Source: Clostridiales bacterium
GTDB lineage: Bacteria; Bacillota; Clostridia; Peptostreptococcales; Anaerovoracaceae
Direction: 5' to 3'
NCBI GenBank assembly: GCA_009785435.1
Contig: WQWG01000017.1
Span: 1-9,629, forward strand
Length of the DNA stretch: 9,629 nucleotides
Shown here in pieces: positions 1-6,651 of the stretch. Made by a program: the position numbers and the translations under genes. A model generated the notes under the pieces. That model had not been told where the DNA came from, made no database searches, and was given only the letters and a program-made list of their open reading frames with translations. How positions within the stretch are numbered: position 1 is the stretch's first letter; every line of letters begins with the position of its first letter.

Positions 1-54
1 CCTGTACGAAATGTCATGGTATTTGAAAAAGAAAGTGGAGGAGCCAACCAATGA
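1..54 (+). CDS. spoIIIAG: Stage III sporulation protein AG, C-terminal end (partial)
   Basis: Frame 1 is open from the window edge to a TGA at 52-54 and gives a 17-residue tail, PVRNVMVFEKESGGANQ. The stop overlaps the ATG of the next gene in an ATGA arrangement, as expected of a cotranscribed upstream neighbour. In sporulating Firmicutes the gene directly before spoIIIAH is spoIIIAG, a ring-forming component of the SpoIIIA-SpoIIQ channel between mother cell and forespore. A tail ending in hydrophobic residues followed by a short charged stretch fits that family. The call rests mainly on position, because too few residues are present for a motif-level identification. Confidence 0.6.
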   Translation, partial: PVRNVMVFEKESGGANQ

Positions 55-671
55 ACAGAATTAAACAAAGGATTTCACAATTTGGAAGTCTCAGCAGAAG
101 AAAAAAAGCCATGTTTGCAGGAGCGCTTGCGCTTGCAGTATGTTTGGGAACAGTTGTCACGATGAATGGAACGGATGAAATCAGAAATCAAGATGGCAAC
201 GTTCTCGTTGATAGCCTGAACATTTCAGGGATACCAAGAAATAGTGCTGATGCGGTTCATTCAGAAGTGCCATTGCAAGAGACGGCGCTTGTTACATCAG
301 ACGATGTCGCGGAGCTCAGAAGTGCGGACGTGTTTTTTTCAGAAGTACGAGCGACGATCAATATGGACCGCAATCAAATCATTTCAATGTTGGCAGATGT
401 GATTGCGATGGCTGAGACCACGGCAGAGCGGGAAAATGCGACGAATCAAAAGTTGAGGATCATCGATTACATGGAACAAGAAAGAATGATTGAAAATTTG
501 ATGGAAACAAGAGGCCTGCCGGAGGTTCTCGTACTCATAACCGACAACGCTGTCAATGTCACTGTAAACCAGATCGACCTCACACAAGCGGACGTCGCCA
601 GAATTTCGGATATCATCATGCGTGAGACGGGCAGGAGCGCGGCTCAAATCGTCATTCAGAGCAAGTTGTAA
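51..671 (+). CDS. spoIIIAH: Stage III sporulation protein AH (SpoIIIAH)
   Basis: This is a 206-residue protein with a basic N-terminus (residues 1-19, several K/R), one hydrophobic segment at about 20-38 (MFAGALALAVCLGTVV) and a long extracytoplasmic region. The segment from about 105 to 155 is helical and charged. The last 50 residues (VLVLITDNAVNVTVNQIDL onward, then ADVARISDIIMRETG) match the YscJ/FliF-like ring-building domain typical of SpoIIIAH. In known systems the protein sits in the mother-cell membrane and binds forespore SpoIIQ across the intermembrane space, forming a channel needed for late sigma-G activity. The ATG at 51 overlaps the preceding stop and is preceded by GGAGG at 37-41. 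The spoIIIA operon is normally driven by sigma-E in the mother cell; its promoter would lie outside this window. Length and architecture are normal. Confidence 0.92.
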   Translation: MNRIKQRISQFGSLSRRKKAMFAGALALAVCLGTVVTMNGTDEIRNQDGNVLVDSLNISGIPRNSADAVHSEVPLQETALVTSDDVAELRSADVFFSEVRATINMDRNQIISMLADVIAMAETTAERENATNQKLRIIDYMEQERMIENLMETRGLPEVLVLITDNAVNVTVNQIDLTQADVARISDIIMRETGRSAAQIVIQSKL

Positions 672-697
672 AATATAAGACATTATACAGAATCGAG

Positions 698-726
698 TTG
701 CCGTACATCTTTGATTCTGATATAAT
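698..726 (+). promoter_or_regulatory. Sigma-A-type promoter with extended -10
   Basis: TTGCCG at 698-703 (4 of 6 matches to TTGACA) is separated by exactly 17 bases from a perfect TATAAT at 721-726. A TG one base upstream of the -10 (718-719) completes an extended -10, TGATATAAT. The predicted transcription start is near 732-735, leaving a leader of about 35 bases before the ATG at 768. A perfect 8-base palindrome, GATTAATC (743-750), lies in that leader and could be an operator, but such a short palindrome may be chance. No hairpin with a T-tract separates this promoter from spoIIIAH, so readthrough from the sporulation operon remains possible. Confidence 0.8.
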
Positions 727-767
727 AACTTGGTAAATATTCGATTAATCTTTCTGAGGTAGACGTA

Positions 768-1115
768 ATGAATGATGGCCATGAGGAAAAAATGGACACT
801 CTTAAAATCGCGGACGATGTAATCGTGATGTACGTTGCGAATGCTGTGCTTAAGACAAAAGGCGTCGCAGATTTCAGTCCCGTTTTTTCGGTATACAAGG
901 GGATAAAAGTTTCTCAAGGCGACGGAGAGATCGCGGTCGATATTTATATTATTGTAGATTATGGTGTGAAAATTCCGGTGGTTGCTTGGGATATACAGGA
1001 GAACGTAAAGCGAGAAGTTGAGATGGCGACAGATTTGCCTGTAAGGGCTGTCAATATTCATGTTCAAGGCGTTCGTATGAAAGGTGAGGGTGACTCTAAC
1101 AATGAGCAAAACTGA
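768..1115 (+). CDS. yqhY: Asp23/Gls24 (YqhY-like) family protein
   Basis: A 115-residue acidic cytoplasmic protein with no signal peptide or membrane segment. It has the Asp23 family layout: an N-terminal IADDVIVMYVANAVLKTKGV (residues 14-33), a middle strand pair (GIKVSQGDGEIAVDIYIIVDYG) and a C-terminal helix plus strand (IQENVKREVEMATDLPVRAV, then NIHVQGV). The position directly before nusB is that of B. subtilis yqhY, whose loss disturbs acetyl-CoA carboxylase control; here no accB/accC precede it. The ATG at 768 has GAGGT at 756-760, seven bases upstream. A second in-frame ATG at 792 is less well spaced from its GAGG. The gene is first in the run driven by the promoter at 698-726 and overlaps nusB by 14 bases. 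The family is clear, but the exact role is inferred. Confidence 0.9.
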   Translation: MNDGHEEKMDTLKIADDVIVMYVANAVLKTKGVADFSPVFSVYKGIKVSQGDGEIAVDIYIIVDYGVKIPVVAWDIQENVKREVEMATDLPVRAVNIHVQGVRMKGEGDSNNEQN

Positions 1116-1539
1116 CGCGTGGGAGGTTGCCAGAGGCAGATCCGGCGCACGGGAGCTGGTGATGCAATTACTCTTTCAGATGGAGGCTCAAAACGAGTAC
1201 AGCGATGATATTAAAACAACATTTTTCAAGGAAAATTTGAAAGACAACAATCAAAAAGAATATCTTGAACAAATGTATGCTTTGATCAGTGAGTACTTGC
1301 CTGCGGCAGACGATTTAATTGAATCATGTAGCGAGAACTGGAAAATCGACCGCATGTGTAAGGTTGATTTGGCGATGATGAGAACTGCGGTTTTGGAAAT
1401 TATGTATATGAACGACATTCCCGAATCGGTTTCCGTCAATGAGGCTGTTGATATCGCAAAAAAATACGGAACAGAAGATTCAGGAAAGTTTGTCAACGGT
1501 GTCCTTGGTAAGGTTGTAAAAATGAAACATGCAAACTAA
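1102..1539 (+). CDS. nusB: Transcription antitermination factor NusB
   Basis: NusB is a small all-helical RNA-binding protein. With NusE (ribosomal protein S10) it binds boxA RNA and promotes antitermination, chiefly of rRNA operons. The product here is 145 residues. Near the N-terminus GRSGARELVMQLLFQMEA (12-29) corresponds to the family's RxxARExALQxLFQ helix. The C-terminal hallmarks are KIDRMCKVDLAMMRTAVLEI (81-100) and SVNEAVDIAKKYG followed by SGKFVNGVLGKV (111-138). The start is placed at the ATG at 1102, which gives a normal N-terminus; an in-frame GTG at 1084 would add six residues. AGGTGAGG at 1082-1089 serves as a rather distant ribosome binding site. The gene overlaps the Asp23 gene by 14 bases and the next gene by 11, which points to coupled translation. 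Confidence 0.93.
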   Translation: MSKTDAWEVARGRSGARELVMQLLFQMEAQNEYSDDIKTTFFKENLKDNNQKEYLEQMYALISEYLPAADDLIESCSENWKIDRMCKVDLAMMRTAVLEIMYMNDIPESVSVNEAVDIAKKYGTEDSGKFVNGVLGKVVKMKHAN

Positions 1540-2494
1540 AGATTATGTACTTGGAATCGATACGAGCAATTACACCACATCCGCAGCGGTTGTCTGCGAA
1601 ACCGGTGAAATCATACATGATTTGAGAAAATCGTTGATCGTAAAGCAGGGCGAAAGAGGGTTGCGACAGTCTCACGCCCTTTTTCAACATGTTGAGGCGC
1701 TTCCGGCGCTGATTGAGCAGGCGATGGGCGGAAATAACATTCGTTTCAAAGCCGTGGCAGTTTCAACCCGGCCCCGGCCGCTTGATTCTTCCTATATGCC
1801 TGTGTTTAAAGCGGGTGAAAACTTTGCAATGACAATCGCTCATGCGCTGAATATACCTGTTTTTAAGTTTTCTCATCAAGAGGGGCATATTGAAGCCGTT
1901 AAACACGATGGTTCATTACAAGAAAAAGAACGCTTTTTATGCTATCATTTGTCAGGTGGGACGTGTGAAATTCTTAAAGTGAACGGAGACAGAATAGACA
2001 TATTGGGCGGCACAAAGGATATTTCTTTCGGGCAAGTCATAGACAGGCTTGGTGTACTCCTTGGAATGTCCTTTCCATGTGGCGCGGAGCTTGATAGTAT
2101 TGCCTTGAAAACAGTAGGACAGAGTCAGTTTTTAAGCAGCATTCCTTTGGATGGACTTATGATCAACTTGTCCGGTATGGAAGCGCAAACGACTCGAGTG
2201 ACGGAATCCGAACCGGGGATCGATGAAAGGGATATGTTGATTAAAGAAATGTTTAACAACATTGCTAATGCTTTAATTAAAATGACTGAAAAAGCAGTAT
2301 TACAAACGGGTTTGAGCGATGTACTCTTCACAGGGGGCGTTTCGGCAAGCAAGTTTGTATCCGGCATGCTCTATGAGCATTTCGACGGTTCTGACGTCAA
2401 TATAGCGTTTGGAAAGCAGCATTTGTCTTCCGACAATGCTGTGGGCATTGCGCTTCTTGGCATGAGGGAAATGAGGAAACATCGATGGCAATAA
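1529..2494 (+). CDS. TsaD/Kae1-like paralog (peptidase M22 'glycoprotease' family), function unknown
   Basis: A 321-residue protein of the ASKHA fold related to TsaD, the t6A tRNA threonylcarbamoyl transferase, often annotated as O-sialoglycoprotein endopeptidase. Visible motifs in order are: N-terminal phosphate loop GIDTSNYTTSAAV (9-21); metal-ligand motif HQEGH (His116, His120); SGGT (142-145); GQVIDRLGVLLGMSFPCG (168-185), equivalent to the TsaD D-x-x-A-K-LLG-x-x-YPGG region; TGGVSAS (268-274); and SSDNAVGIALLG (300-311), whose Asp302 matches the third metal ligand of TsaD. It differs where TsaD has GGVVPE-x-ASR (here GERGLRQSHALFQH, 41-54) and a GPGL loop (here STRPRPLDSSYMP, 79-91). It is therefore probably a paralog and not the t6A enzyme, although the ATP/metal site looks intact. 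The ribosome binding site is weak; the gene overlaps nusB by 11 bases and xseA by 10 and is probably read by coupling. It occupies the folD position of B. subtilis. Confidence 0.85.
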   Translation: MQTKDYVLGIDTSNYTTSAAVVCETGEIIHDLRKSLIVKQGERGLRQSHALFQHVEALPALIEQAMGGNNIRFKAVAVSTRPRPLDSSYMPVFKAGENFAMTIAHALNIPVFKFSHQEGHIEAVKHDGSLQEKERFLCYHLSGGTCEILKVNGDRIDILGGTKDISFGQVIDRLGVLLGMSFPCGAELDSIALKTVGQSQFLSSIPLDGLMINLSGMEAQTTRVTESEPGIDERDMLIKEMFNNIANALIKMTEKAVLQTGLSDVLFTGGVSASKFVSGMLYEHFDGSDVNIAFGKQHLSSDNAVGIALLGMREMRKHRWQ

Positions 2495-3630
2495 AACCGG
2501 TCAGCGTATCACAACTGAATGGTTATATCAAGAGAATTCTCCAATCGGATCCGCTTTTGGGCAATGTATCGGTCATCGGTGAGGTTTCAAATGTAAAGTA
2601 CCATGAAACCGGACATGTTTATTTCTCGATGAAAGATGAAAACAGCAAAATCAATTGTTTTCTGCCGTCGGATAAAGTTGCGAATTTGCGTTATGAACTC
2701 GCTGACGGCATGGAAATAACGGCGGTAGGCTATATCCACCTCTATGAAAAAGGTGGCACGTATTCTTTAAATGTCAGAGAGATTGCGGTTTCAGGGCAAG
2801 GGGATTTAAGCATTGCGTTTGAAAAGCTGAAAGAAAAGCTTCACAAAGAGGGCTTGTTTGACGCAAGATATAAAAAACCGCTTCCAAAGTTCCCGAACAA
2901 GATCGCGCTTGTCACATCGGGAAGCGGGGCAGCGCTTGAAGATATGCTCAAAATCATAAAGAGCCGAAACAATATCGTTGATGTATTGATCTACCCGGTA
3001 CTTGTGCAAGGGCCCGGTGCTGCGCTCGACATATCGGGTGCAATCAATGAAATCAATGAAAAATGCCCGGATGTAGATATCATCATTACAGGCAGGGGTG
3101 GCGGTTCTGTTGAAGAATTATGGGCTTTTAACGAAGAAATGGTGGCTCGAAGCATATTTGCTTCTACAATACCGGTCATCTCGGCAGTCGGGCATGAGAT
3201 CGATGTAACGATCGCGGATTTCGCAGCAGATGTAAGAGCCCAGACGCCTACGGCGGCGGCGCAGCTTGCGGTGCCTGATACTGCAGAGCTGAAGCTTTAT
3301 GTCGATTCGCTTCAAAATAACCTCCATGAGATGGTAGACCGGCACGTTCGGAATAAAAAAAGACTGCTCGATATGTATAATATGGATGCGTTTATGAAAA
3401 ACTTTGAAAATAAAATTGACCTCTATATGGCCGCAGTAAATACATGCAAGGTAAAACTGGATTCCCTTAACCCGAAAAACTTACTGTCACTGGGTTACGG
3501 CGCCATTTTAGATAAAAACGGTACGTTTACAAGGACAGCTTCCGCTTTCAAGCCGAATGATCTTCTGACGGTCGTGTTGGCAGACGGAAACGTTCATTGT
3601 AACGTACAAAATGTAAACAAAGGAAAGTAA
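2485..3630 (+). CDS. xseA: Exodeoxyribonuclease VII large subunit
   Basis: This is the catalytic subunit of ExoVII, which degrades single-stranded DNA to oligonucleotides in both directions and acts with XseB. The 381-residue product has an N-terminal OB-fold of about 105 residues (SVSQLNGYIKRILQSDPLLG, then IGEVSNVKYHETGHVYFSMK). The nuclease domain follows: VTSGSGAALEDM (143-154), GRGGGSVEELWAFNEE (203-218), ISAVGHEIDVTIADFAAD (232-249) and RAQTPTAAAQLAVP (251-264). Next come a helical arm (about 265-328) and the C-terminal element LNPKNLLSLGYGAILDKNG (328-346). B. subtilis and E. coli XseA are about 450 residues; the missing length lies in the helical arm, while all catalytic motifs are present. 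The ATG overlaps the end of the TsaD-like gene by 10 bases. There is no sign of a frameshift. Confidence 0.95.
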   Translation: MAIKPVSVSQLNGYIKRILQSDPLLGNVSVIGEVSNVKYHETGHVYFSMKDENSKINCFLPSDKVANLRYELADGMEITAVGYIHLYEKGGTYSLNVREIAVSGQGDLSIAFEKLKEKLHKEGLFDARYKKPLPKFPNKIALVTSGSGAALEDMLKIIKSRNNIVDVLIYPVLVQGPGAALDISGAINEINEKCPDVDIIITGRGGGSVEELWAFNEEMVARSIFASTIPVISAVGHEIDVTIADFAADVRAQTPTAAAQLAVPDTAELKLYVDSLQNNLHEMVDRHVRNKKRLLDMYNMDAFMKNFENKIDLYMAAVNTCKVKLDSLNPKNLLSLGYGAILDKNGTFTRTASAFKPNDLLTVVLADGNVHCNVQNVNKGK

Positions 3631-3653
3631 CTCGTATTGGATGAGGTGCATGA

Positions 3654-3842
3654 ATGGCAAAAAATAAGCTTACGTTTGAAGAAGCTTTGGCAGGGCTTGA
3701 AAAATCTGCCGCAGATTTGATCAAAGAGGGCATTACGCTTGAGGAAGCCATCGGGAATTTTGAAAAAGGCATAGACTACTATCATCAGTGCAATGAAATA
3801 TTAGAAAACGCCAAACAAAAAATAAGCACGTATTCGAAGTAG
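3654..3842 (+). CDS. xseB: Exodeoxyribonuclease VII small subunit
   Basis: The 62-residue product has the standard XseB pattern: LTFEEALAGLEKSAADLIKE (6-25), then GITLEEAIGNFEKGIDYYHQ (26-45), then a short C-terminal helix (CNEILENAKQKIS). XseB subunits form helical hairpins that coat the coiled-coil arm of XseA and are required for nuclease activity. The length is within the family's usual 60-80 residues. The ATG at 3654 is preceded by GAGGTG at 3643-3648, five bases upstream. The gene sits 23 bases after xseA and 15 bases before the ispA start, the normal xseA-xseB-ispA order. Confidence 0.94.
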   Translation: MAKNKLTFEEALAGLEKSAADLIKEGITLEEAIGNFEKGIDYYHQCNEILENAKQKISTYSK

Positions 3843-3846
3843 CAAC

Positions 3847-3851
3847 GGAGG
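3847..3851 (+). promoter_or_regulatory. Ribosome binding site deciding the ispA start
   Basis: GGAGG lies 6 bases before the ATG at 3858 but only 3 bases before the in-frame GTG at 3855. Normal Firmicutes spacing is about 5-9 bases, so the ATG is preferred and the protein begins with one methionine, not two. Confidence 0.75.
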
Positions 3852-3857
3852 CTAGTG

Positions 3858-4754
3858 ATGAACAATAATGATTATCTGATGTATAAAAAAATGGTTGACG
3901 AACATCTTTTGGATTTTTTGCCGAAAGTCGACTATAAAAGCGTTGCGGTGTATGACGCGATGGTCTACAGTCTGTCAGCCGGCGGAAAGAGAATAAGGCC
4001 GGTGCTGCTTCTTGCAGCTTGTGACTTCTGCGGTGGTGATGTGAAAGGTGCGCTTCCGTATGCTTGCGCGCTTGAATACATACACACCTATTCGCTGATC
4101 CATGATGATCTTCCGGCAATGGATGATGATGAACTCAGGCGCGGAATGGCTACGAACCATAAGGTTTTTGGAGAAGCCACAGCCATATTGGCCGGAGACG
4201 GGCTTTTATCCTCGGCATTTGAGGTGATGAGCAAAGATTTGTTGCTATACTTTGACGATGCAAACATGCTGAAAAGCAAGATTCGGGCGATGTATGAAAT
4301 TTCGAAAGGATGCGGCTGTCGAGGCATGATCGCAGGGCAAATCGCCGATATCGAAGCCGAGGGAAAACAGTGTTCAAAAGAGCTTTTGGATTACATCCAT
4401 GTCAATAAAACGGCATCTCTTGTCATCGCTGCGGTCAAAGCCGGTGCGCATCTCGGCGGCGCGGATAAGGAGACACTTCTCAATTTGACGGATTACGCGG
4501 AAAACCTCGGTTTGGCGTTTCAGGTTGCGGATGACATATTGGACATTTATGGAAATGAAGCGGAGATGGGCAAGAAAACAGGTGTTGATGCAGAAAAAGG
4601 CAAGCCGACATACCCTGCGTTGTATGGGCTTGATCAATCGAAAGCGAAGCTCAATGAGCTGACTGAAACTGCAATTGAGATTTTATCGCCATACTATGAC
4701 AATGCTGAATTTTTCACGGATATTGCGAAAGAACTTGCCAAGCGGGTAAAATAA
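3858..4754 (+). CDS. ispA: Farnesyl diphosphate synthase (polyprenyl synthetase family)
   Basis: The enzyme condenses dimethylallyl or geranyl diphosphate with isopentenyl diphosphate to give farnesyl diphosphate, the precursor of undecaprenyl phosphate and quinone side chains. The 298-residue product shows GGKRIRP (42-48, substrate diphosphate binding), the first Asp-rich motif DDLPAMD (83-89) followed by RRG (94-96), KTASL (184-188) and the second Asp-rich motif DDILD (225-229) with GKK (238-240). The DDxxxxD spacing with two extra residues, in the context YSLIHDDLPAMDDDELRRG, is that of bacterial (type II) farnesyl diphosphate synthases such as E. coli IspA, which supports a C15 product. 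The gene lies downstream of xseB and 28 bases before dxs, so two isoprenoid enzymes are adjacent. Exact chain length cannot be proved from sequence alone. Confidence 0.93.
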   Translation: MNNNDYLMYKKMVDEHLLDFLPKVDYKSVAVYDAMVYSLSAGGKRIRPVLLLAACDFCGGDVKGALPYACALEYIHTYSLIHDDLPAMDDDELRRGMATNHKVFGEATAILAGDGLLSSAFEVMSKDLLLYFDDANMLKSKIRAMYEISKGCGCRGMIAGQIADIEAEGKQCSKELLDYIHVNKTASLVIAAVKAGAHLGGADKETLLNLTDYAENLGLAFQVADDILDIYGNEAEMGKKTGVDAEKGKPTYPALYGLDQSKAKLNELTETAIEILSPYYDNAEFFTDIAKELAKRVK

Positions 4755-4782
4755 TACATCACAAAAGAGGGGCTTTGTAATC

Positions 4783-6651
4783 ATGAAACGAAACCTTTTC
4801 CCGGAAGATATACACAACATGACGATAAAAGAGTTGGATTTGCTTACGTATGAGATAAGGGAATTTTTAATCGATACGGTATCCAAAACAGGTGGGCATC
4901 TTGCTTCAAACTTAGGCGTTGTCGAACTTACAATTGCGTTGCACAAGGTGTTTAACAGCCCACATGATAAATTGATTTGGGATGTCGGCCACCAGTCCTA
5001 TGTGCATAAACTGCTCACAGGCAGGTCGCAGCAATTTGGAACGCTGAGGCAATTTGGCGGACTTTCCGGTTTTCCCAGAGTAAACGAGAGCATCCATGAT
5101 TGCTTTAACATGGGACATAGCAGTACGTCGATTTCGCTTGCTGCGGGGTTTGCCGCGGCACGAGACTTGAAAGGAGAGGGCCACCACGTCGTAGCGGTCA
5201 TCGGTGATGGGGCGCTGACAGGTGGACTTGCCTATGAAGCGCTAAACAATTTGGGCGATTCAAAATCAAAAGCAATCATCGTACTCAACGACAATGAAAT
5301 GTCGATTTCAGAAAATACAGGCGGCGTATCCAGACATTTGAGCAAGCTTCGTATGTCGCGCACCTATCTTGGCTTTAAAAAACAAGTCAAAAGTGGATTG
5401 GCTCATATTCCAAAGTTCGGAAAAGGCATCCATTCAGGCATAGAACATCTGAAAGATTCGGTCAAATATGCCATTGTGAACGGTGCTTTTTTTGAAGAAT
5501 TAGGGTTTAAATATTTTGGGCCTGTAGACGGGCATAACATCGAAGAGTTGACGCAGATTCTTTCGCTAGCAAAAAATGTGGATCGATCCGTTGTGATCCA
5601 TGTGATCACAAAGAAAGGCAAAGGGTATCGAAACGCAGAAAAGAATCCCGGCAAGTTTCACGGGACAGAGCCTTTTGATGTAACGACAGGACTGCCGCTT
5701 GTGAAACAGTCTGCTATTTCATATGCTCAGGTTTTTGGAGAGAAAGTGTTGGAATTGGCGCATCAAGATGAAAACGTTGTCGCAGTAAGCGCCGCGATGA
5801 TTGAAGGCACCGGTCTTCAAAAGTTTAAAGAGACATTCCCTGAACGGGTTTTTGACGTCGGGATCGCTGAAGCGCATGCGGTGACGTTTGCTGCGGGGCT
5901 TGCGGCACAAGGTTTGAAGCCGTTTGTGGCTATTTACTCCAGTTTTTTGCAAAGAGCGTATGATCAAATCATGAGCGATGTCTGTATGCATGGCCTGCCT
6001 GTCGTTTTTGCGGTAGACAGGGCAGGGAACGTCGGGAGCGACGGTGAGACCCACCACGGAATCTACGACCTTTCTTATTTATCCCATATGCCCGGCTTAA
6101 CGATCCTTGCACCGAAAGATGGGGCAGAGTTTGAAAAAATGCTTGCGTATGCTCATGCGCAAGGAAGCCCATGCGTCATTCGTTATCCGAGAGGAAAGGC
6201 GACAAACGCGGCGACAGAAGCGCAGAGTCAAGACATTGCAATTGAAACGTCAAAGAGTGAATGCATTTCCATCGGAGAAGATGTTGAAATATGGGCAGTT
6301 GGAACGATGGTGGGTATCGCAACGCAAGCTTTGGAAATCATCCGTGCGCGAGGGTATTCAGCAGGTCTGATCAATGCGCGTTTTGTGAAGCCGCTTGACG
6401 AAGCAGGACTGACGGAATCCATCAAACGAACGAAAACAATCGTAACGCTTGAAGACAATATCATCACAGGTGGTTTTGGCTCGTGTGTAGCGGATTTTAT
6501 AAAAACAAGCGGCGAAAACGACATCAAACTATTGAAACTTGGATGGCCGCAGCAATTTTTGGAACATGGAAGCGTCGATGAACTTTTTCATAAATACAGG
6601 CTTGATGCCGCTTCTGTTGCCGAAAGGATTTGTGAATTCATTTCATCTTGA
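4783..6651 (+). CDS. dxs: 1-deoxy-D-xylulose-5-phosphate synthase
   Basis: Dxs condenses pyruvate and glyceraldehyde 3-phosphate using thiamine diphosphate and Mg2+, the first step of the MEP isoprenoid pathway (also feeding thiamine and pyridoxal synthesis). The 622-residue length is typical. Motifs in order: GGHLASNLGVVELTIALH (37-54, with the conserved His39), VGHQSYVHK (68-76), GHSSTSISLAAGFA (111-124), the thiamine-diphosphate motif GDGALTGG (141-148) with LNDNEMSIS (168-176), GPVDGHN (246-252), the C-terminal catalytic Glu363 in GIAEAHAVTFAAGLA, DRAGNVGSDGETHHG (412-426) and the transketolase C domain to the end. The usual Gln after the catalytic Glu (AEQHA) is Ala here. GAGGGG at 4767-4772 is the ribosome binding site. 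The TGA stop at 6649-6651 lies within the -35 element of the next promoter. Its pairing with ispA suggests joint control of isoprenoid supply. Confidence 0.96.
   Translation: MKRNLFPEDIHNMTIKELDLLTYEIREFLIDTVSKTGGHLASNLGVVELTIALHKVFNSPHDKLIWDVGHQSYVHKLLTGRSQQFGTLRQFGGLSGFPRVNESIHDCFNMGHSSTSISLAAGFAAARDLKGEGHHVVAVIGDGALTGGLAYEALNNLGDSKSKAIIVLNDNEMSISENTGGVSRHLSKLRMSRTYLGFKKQVKSGLAHIPKFGKGIHSGIEHLKDSVKYAIVNGAFFEELGFKYFGPVDGHNIEELTQILSLAKNVDRSVVIHVITKKGKGYRNAEKNPGKFHGTEPFDVTTGLPLVKQSAISYAQVFGEKVLELAHQDENVVAVSAAMIEGTGLQKFKETFPERVFDVGIAEAHAVTFAAGLAAQGLKPFVAIYSSFLQRAYDQIMSDVCMHGLPVVFAVDRAGNVGSDGETHHGIYDLSYLSHMPGLTILAPKDGAEFEKMLAYAHAQGSPCVIRYPRGKATNAATEAQSQDIAIETSKSECISIGEDVEIWAVGTMVGIATQALEIIRARGYSAGLINARFVKPLDEAGLTESIKRTKTIVTLEDNIITGGFGSCVADFIKTSGENDIKLLKLGWPQQFLEHGSVDELFHKYRLDAASVAERICEFISS

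Noticed and set aside
672..697. Intrinsic terminator after spoIIIAH
   Set aside because: No GC-rich stem followed by a T-tract can be found in this stretch.
743..750. Palindrome GATTAATC in the leader of the Asp23 gene as an operator
   Set aside because: An 8-base AT-rich palindrome is expected by chance at this scale, and no second copy is seen at the other promoter.
1084..1101. GTG start for nusB
   Set aside because: It would put six extra residues before the normal NusB N-terminus and has no convincing upstream ribosome binding site; the AGGTGAGG that overlaps it serves the ATG at 1102.
384..1109. Minus-strand open frame of 241 residues across the end of spoIIIAH, the promoter gap and the Asp23 gene
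   Set aside because: It lies antisense to two well-recognised genes, has an irregular composition rich in His, Cys and Arg, and shows no recognisable motif or good ribosome binding site.
3733..4119. Minus-strand open frame of 128 residues over xseB and ispA
   Set aside because: Antisense shadow of two clearly coding genes; low-complexity His/Arg/Ser-rich sequence with no family features.
4761..4778. Short inverted repeat ACAAA/TTTGT around the dxs ribosome binding site
   Set aside because: Only five AT-rich base pairs with an 8-base loop; too weak to claim as a regulatory structure, although the ribosome binding site does lie in the loop.
6107..6370. Plus-strand open frame of 87 residues inside dxs
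   Set aside because: It lies in an alternate frame of the C-terminal half of dxs, has strongly biased Arg/Lys composition and has no promoter or ribosome binding site.
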